Shown here: in pieces, positions 61,195 to 64,000 of the stretch
Layout of the letters: each line of letters begins with the position of its first letter
How positions within the stretch are numbered: the first letter of the stretch is position 1
Assembly (NCBI GenBank): GCA_001953215.1
Contig: CP019169.1
Span: forward strand, 496,001 to 560,000
Reading direction: 5' to 3'
From: Betaproteobacteria bacterium GR16-43
GTDB taxonomy: Bacteria > Pseudomonadota > Gammaproteobacteria > Burkholderiales > Usitatibacteraceae
DNA: 64,000 bases
Program-made: the position numbers and the translations under genes
Notes under the pieces: generated by a model
Told to the model about the DNA's origin: nothing
What the model saw: the letters and a program-made list of their open reading frames with translations, nothing else
Databases searched by the model: none

Positions 61195-62985
61195 ATGCGC
61201 ATCGTTCGTCTCGCGGCGTTCACCGCCGTGCTCGTGGCTTCGACCGCTTTCGCGGCCGAGCCCGCGCCCAGCGCCGCGCTGCAGAAATTCTTCGACCGCG
61301 TGTTCCAGGAGGACCTGCGCGAGAACCCCGAAGTGGCCACGCTGCTGGGCTTCGAAGGCTACGGCGACAAGCTGGTGGATCGCTCCGCGGCCGCAACGGA
61401 ACGCCGCAAGGCCCGCGTGAACGCACGCCTGGCCGAATTGAAGCGCTTCGACCCGAAGAGCCTCAACACGCAGGACCGCATCTCGCGCGACGTGATGCTC
61501 GATGGCCTCACGCGCGATGCGCGCGTCAACGAGACGTTCGGCAAGCTGCCCTTTGGCGCCGACGATTCCGACAGCTGGCTCATCGCCTCGCCGATCCAGG
61601 GCGTGCAGGACTGGTTCGCCGTGATCGCGAAGACGGCCCCCACGCGCAACGCGAAGGACTACGAGGCGTATCTCAAGCGCCTCGACGCGCTGCCCCTCAC
61701 GTTCCAGCAGCTCACCGCACGGCTGCGCGTGGGGATGCAGTCCGGATGGATGCCGCCGCGCGCCGTGATGAGCACGGTGGCCGCGCAGATCGAACCGTTC
61801 ACGAAGGGCGAGCCGGCCGAATCGCCGATGTACGCGCCGTTCCTGGCGTTCCCGGACACGATTTCCGCCGCCGACCAGGCCGCCCTCGCCGCCCGCGGGA
61901 AACGCGCCGTCCAGGAAAAGGTGCAGCCCACCTTCGCGGCGTTCCACGCCTTCGTCGAGCGCGAATACATTCCGGCGGCACCCGAGGCCATCGCGTTCTC
62001 CTCGCGGCCCGCGGGTCCGAAGGGTTACGCGATCGCGGCCGAAGCCGGCACCACGAGCACGCTCACGCCCAGGGAGATCCACGAGATCGGTCTGCAGGAA
62101 GTCGCGCGCATCCGCGCCGAGATGGAGAAAGTGATCGCCTCCACCGGTTTCAAGGGCACGTTCGCGGACTTCCAGAAGTTCCTGCGCGAGGACCCGCGCT
62201 TCTATTTCACGAAGTCCGAGGACATGGTCGCCGCCTACCGCGACATGGCCAAGCGCGCCGACGCGGAGCTGCCGAAGTTCTTCGCCGAGCTGCCGCGCCT
62301 GCCCTACGGCGTGCGTGCGATGGACCCGCGCGAAGGCGACAACTCGGACCACTACTCGCGCGGCGCACTCGACGGCACCCGCGCCGGCTTCTTCGAGGCG
62401 AACGCGAACAACCTCACCAAGCATCCGAAGTACGACATGGAGTCCACGCTGCTGCACGAGGCCGTGCCGGGCCACCACCTGCAGATCGCGCGTGCGCAGG
62501 AACTGAAGGGCATTCCGGAGTTCCGCCGCGCCGGCAGCTACAACGCGTACCAGGAAGGCTGGGCGCTGTACGCGGAAAGCCTGGGCTACGAGATGGGCTT
62601 CTACAAGGATCCGTACACGCGCTTCGGCACGCTCTCCAACGAGATGTTGCGCGCCTGCCGCCTCGCGATCGACACCGGCATCCACGCCTTCGGCTGGACG
62701 CGCGAGCAATCGATCAAGTACCTGCTCGACAATTCCGGCGTGCACGATGCCTATGCCACGGCCGAGATCGACCGCTACATCGCCTGGCCGGGCCAGGCGC
62801 TGGGCTACAAGGTCGGCGAGCTGAAGATCAAGGCCCTGCGCGCGAAGGCGAGCGCGGCCCTGGGCGAGCGCTTCGACCTGCGCCGCTTCCACAACGCGGT
62901 CCTCGACGACGGGCCGCTGCCGCTCGCCGTGCTCGAGGCGCGCATCGACGACTGGATCAGGATCGAAAAGGGGAGAAAACCATGA
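61195..62985 (+). CDS. exported DUF885 peptidase-like protein
   Basis: 596 residues with a signal peptide (ending AFA-AEP). DUF885 proteins are predicted zinc peptidases; the key motif HEAVPGHHLQ is present near residue 420 and YQEGWALYAESLGYEMGFY follows with a further Glu. RNAKDYEAYLKRLDALPLTF and GVHDAYATAEIDRYIAWPGQ are conserved in the family. It probably acts in the periplasm. Its start directly abuts the Bug receptor stop, and its stop overlaps the MBL-fold gene (ATGA). Confidence 0.85.
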   Translation: MRIVRLAAFTAVLVASTAFAAEPAPSAALQKFFDRVFQEDLRENPEVATLLGFEGYGDKLVDRSAAATERRKARVNARLAELKRFDPKSLNTQDRISRDVMLDGLTRDARVNETFGKLPFGADDSDSWLIASPIQGVQDWFAVIAKTAPTRNAKDYEAYLKRLDALPLTFQQLTARLRVGMQSGWMPPRAVMSTVAAQIEPFTKGEPAESPMYAPFLAFPDTISAADQAALAARGKRAVQEKVQPTFAAFHAFVEREYIPAAPEAIAFSSRPAGPKGYAIAAEAGTTSTLTPREIHEIGLQEVARIRAEMEKVIASTGFKGTFADFQKFLREDPRFYFTKSEDMVAAYRDMAKRADAELPKFFAELPRLPYGVRAMDPREGDNSDHYSRGALDGTRAGFFEANANNLTKHPKYDMESTLLHEAVPGHHLQIARAQELKGIPEFRRAGSYNAYQEGWALYAESLGYEMGFYKDPYTRFGTLSNEMLRACRLAIDTGIHAFGWTREQSIKYLLDNSGVHDAYATAEIDRYIAWPGQALGYKVGELKIKALRAKASAALGERFDLRRFHNAVLDDGPLPLAVLEARIDDWIRIEKGRKP

Positions 62986-63869
62986 AACGCTGGATCGCCA
63001 TTGCCGCACTCGCCGCGCTGCCCGTTGCCGCGCAGCAGGATTTCTCGAAGGTCGAAGTGAAGACGCAGAAACTGAGCGACACGGTCTACATGCTCGAAGG
63101 CGCCGGGGGCAACCTCGGGGTGAGTGTGGGCGAGGACGCGGTGTTCGTGGTCGACGACCAGTACGCCCCGATGGCCCCGAAGATCCAGGCGGCCATCGCC
63201 GCGCTCACGGCCAAGCCGGTGAAGTTCATCCTGAACACCCACTGGCACGGCGACCACACCGGCGGCAACGAGACCTTCGGCAAGGCCGGGGCCATCGTCG
63301 TCGCCCACGAGAACGTGCGCCGGCGCATGAGCACCGAGCAGTTCATCGAGCTCTTCAAGGCGAAGGTCCCGGCGTCGCCCAAGGCCGCGCTGCCCATCGT
63401 CACGTTCGCCTCCGACGTCACGTTCCAGTTGAGCGGCGAGGAGATCCGCGCGATCCACGTTCCCCGCGCCCACACGGACGGCGACGCGATCGTGCATTTC
63501 GTGAAGGCCGACGTGATCCACATGGGCGACACGTTCTTCCATCCCATGTACCCCTTCATCGACAGCTCCTCCGGCGGCACGGCCGACGGCATGATCGCGG
63601 CGGCCGACAAGGTGCTGGCGATGGCCGGGGACAAGACGAAGATCATCCCGGGCCACGGGCCGCTCGCCACCAAGGCCGACCTGAAGGCCTACCGCGACAT
63701 GCTGGCCGAGTTGAGCGGGCGCGTCGCGAAGCTCGCCAAGGCCGGCAAGACCATGGACGAGATCAAGGCGGCCAACGTGGGCGCCGGCTTCGACGAGAAG
63801 TGGGGCAACGGCTTCATCAAGGCCGACAAGTTCGTCGAGATGCTCGCCGCGCCCCTGCTGAAGAAGTAG
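62982..63869 (+). CDS. exported metallo-beta-lactamase-fold hydrolase
   Basis: 295 residues from the ATG at 62982. The signal peptide MKRWIAIAALAALPVAAQ is followed by an MBL fold with intact zinc motifs: NTHWHGDHTGG, a His in RAHTDGDAI, GDTFFHPMYPF and IPGHGPLA. Members include periplasmic lactonases and cyclases. A helical C-terminal tail (LSGRVAKLAKAGKTMDEIK) is normal for this subgroup. It is the last gene of a three-gene operon with a Bug receptor and a DUF885 protein. Confidence 0.88.
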   Translation: MKRWIAIAALAALPVAAQQDFSKVEVKTQKLSDTVYMLEGAGGNLGVSVGEDAVFVVDDQYAPMAPKIQAAIAALTAKPVKFILNTHWHGDHTGGNETFGKAGAIVVAHENVRRRMSTEQFIELFKAKVPASPKAALPIVTFASDVTFQLSGEEIRAIHVPRAHTDGDAIVHFVKADVIHMGDTFFHPMYPFIDSSSGGTADGMIAAADKVLAMAGDKTKIIPGHGPLATKADLKAYRDMLAELSGRVAKLAKAGKTMDEIKAANVGAGFDEKWGNGFIKADKFVEMLAAPLLKK

Positions 63870-63898
63870 GCGCAATTTCGGAATTTGTGAACTACGCC

Positions 63899-63917
63899 AC
63901 GGCGCCTCCCGGCGCCG
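63899..63917 (+). terminator. hairpin after the MBL-fold gene
   Basis: CGGCGCC-TCCC-GGCGCCG lies about 30 bp after the MBL-fold stop. No T run follows, so termination is possible but weakly supported. Confidence 0.45.
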
Positions 63918-63934
63918 GGGTGTAGGGTCGCGCG

Positions 63935-64000
63935 ATGCTCGACCTGCCCACCCTGCTCCTTGCCCTCGTCGCCACGGACCTTGTCCTGGGCGCGACGCTG
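63935..64000 (+). CDS. 5' end of a gene running out of the window (partial)
   Basis: An ATG at 63935 opens a frame MLDLPTLLLALVATDLVLGA that continues to the window edge. The strongly hydrophobic start is a membrane segment of the kind that opens many sensor proteins with a GGDEF domain, but no domain is visible in 22 residues. Confidence 0.45.
   Translation, partial: MLDLPTLLLALVATDLVLGATL

Overview
This is a GC-rich chromosomal segment from a Gram-negative bacterium. It has a TonB-dependent outer-membrane receptor, Tat and lipoprotein signals, an MlaF-type ATPase, three Bug-family tripartite-tricarboxylate receptors, tcuAB and a QueE/QueD pair. Together these point to a betaproteobacterium, or a relative close to the beta/gamma boundary; no rRNA or tRNA gene is present to settle it. 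Gene density is high and neighbouring genes often share ATGA or TGATG junctions.

Positions 1-6000 are mixed housekeeping and accessory genes: three small exported WXXGXW-repeat proteins, an omega-aminotransferase, a lone cyclic-nucleotide-binding domain, an SDR oxidoreductase, a serine hydrolase and a DsbA/FrnE-like protein. Positions 6068-41523 are a large glucuronoxylan-utilisation locus. It holds alpha-glucuronidases of two unrelated families (GH67 and GH115), a GH10 xylanase, a GH43 xylosidase, a lipoprotein that joins a GDSL/SGNH esterase to a GH43 xylosidase, an active-looking GH3 enzyme with a GH3 paralogue lacking catalytic residues, a TonB receptor, a LacI regulator, a CUT1 ABC importer, xylulokinase, two tandem xylose isomerases, a XylF/XylH ABC importer with a single-domain ATPase, an aldo/keto reductase and glucarate dehydratase. 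The logic is outer-membrane capture of substituted xylo-oligosaccharides, removal of acetyl and (methyl)glucuronosyl groups, cleavage to xylose, import, isomerisation and phosphorylation. GGTAGCGCTACC-type palindromes before the TonB receptor and in the divergent gudD / esterase-xylosidase promoter suggest one LacI-type regulon.

Positions 41729-49570 carry a PaiB-like protein, a GNAT divergent from a MocR regulator, a gene-poor stretch of about 850 bp, UspA, queE-queD, a small exported protein, a Bug receptor and an unusual fusion of a substrate-binding domain to a GNAT domain. Positions 49592-56332 (minus strand) hold an ECF sigma / Tat-exported ferritin-like pair, then an Ldh-type dehydrogenase, a Bug receptor, a class II aldolase and tcuB-tcuA, which look like an organic-acid module. 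Positions 56335-64000 hold a Yip1-type membrane protein, mlaF overlapping a PAS-PAS-GGDEF gene, a Cys-rich exported protein, a third Bug receptor, a DUF885 peptidase-like protein, an exported metallo-beta-lactamase-fold protein and the start of another gene.

The feature least explained by genes is the set of palindromic elements between and inside genes. One class (four copies) has arms built from roughly 10-bp tandem units (CGCAGATAAA, CACAGATGAA, CGCAGATCCC or CGCGGAGAA-like). A second class is built on GGGTCAG. A single 205-bp element is flanked by CTAG on both sides. One GGGTCAG palindrome lies in frame inside queE, one 10-bp-unit element encodes the C-terminus of the XylG-like ATPase, and the CTAG element separates two convergent genes exactly at their stop codons.
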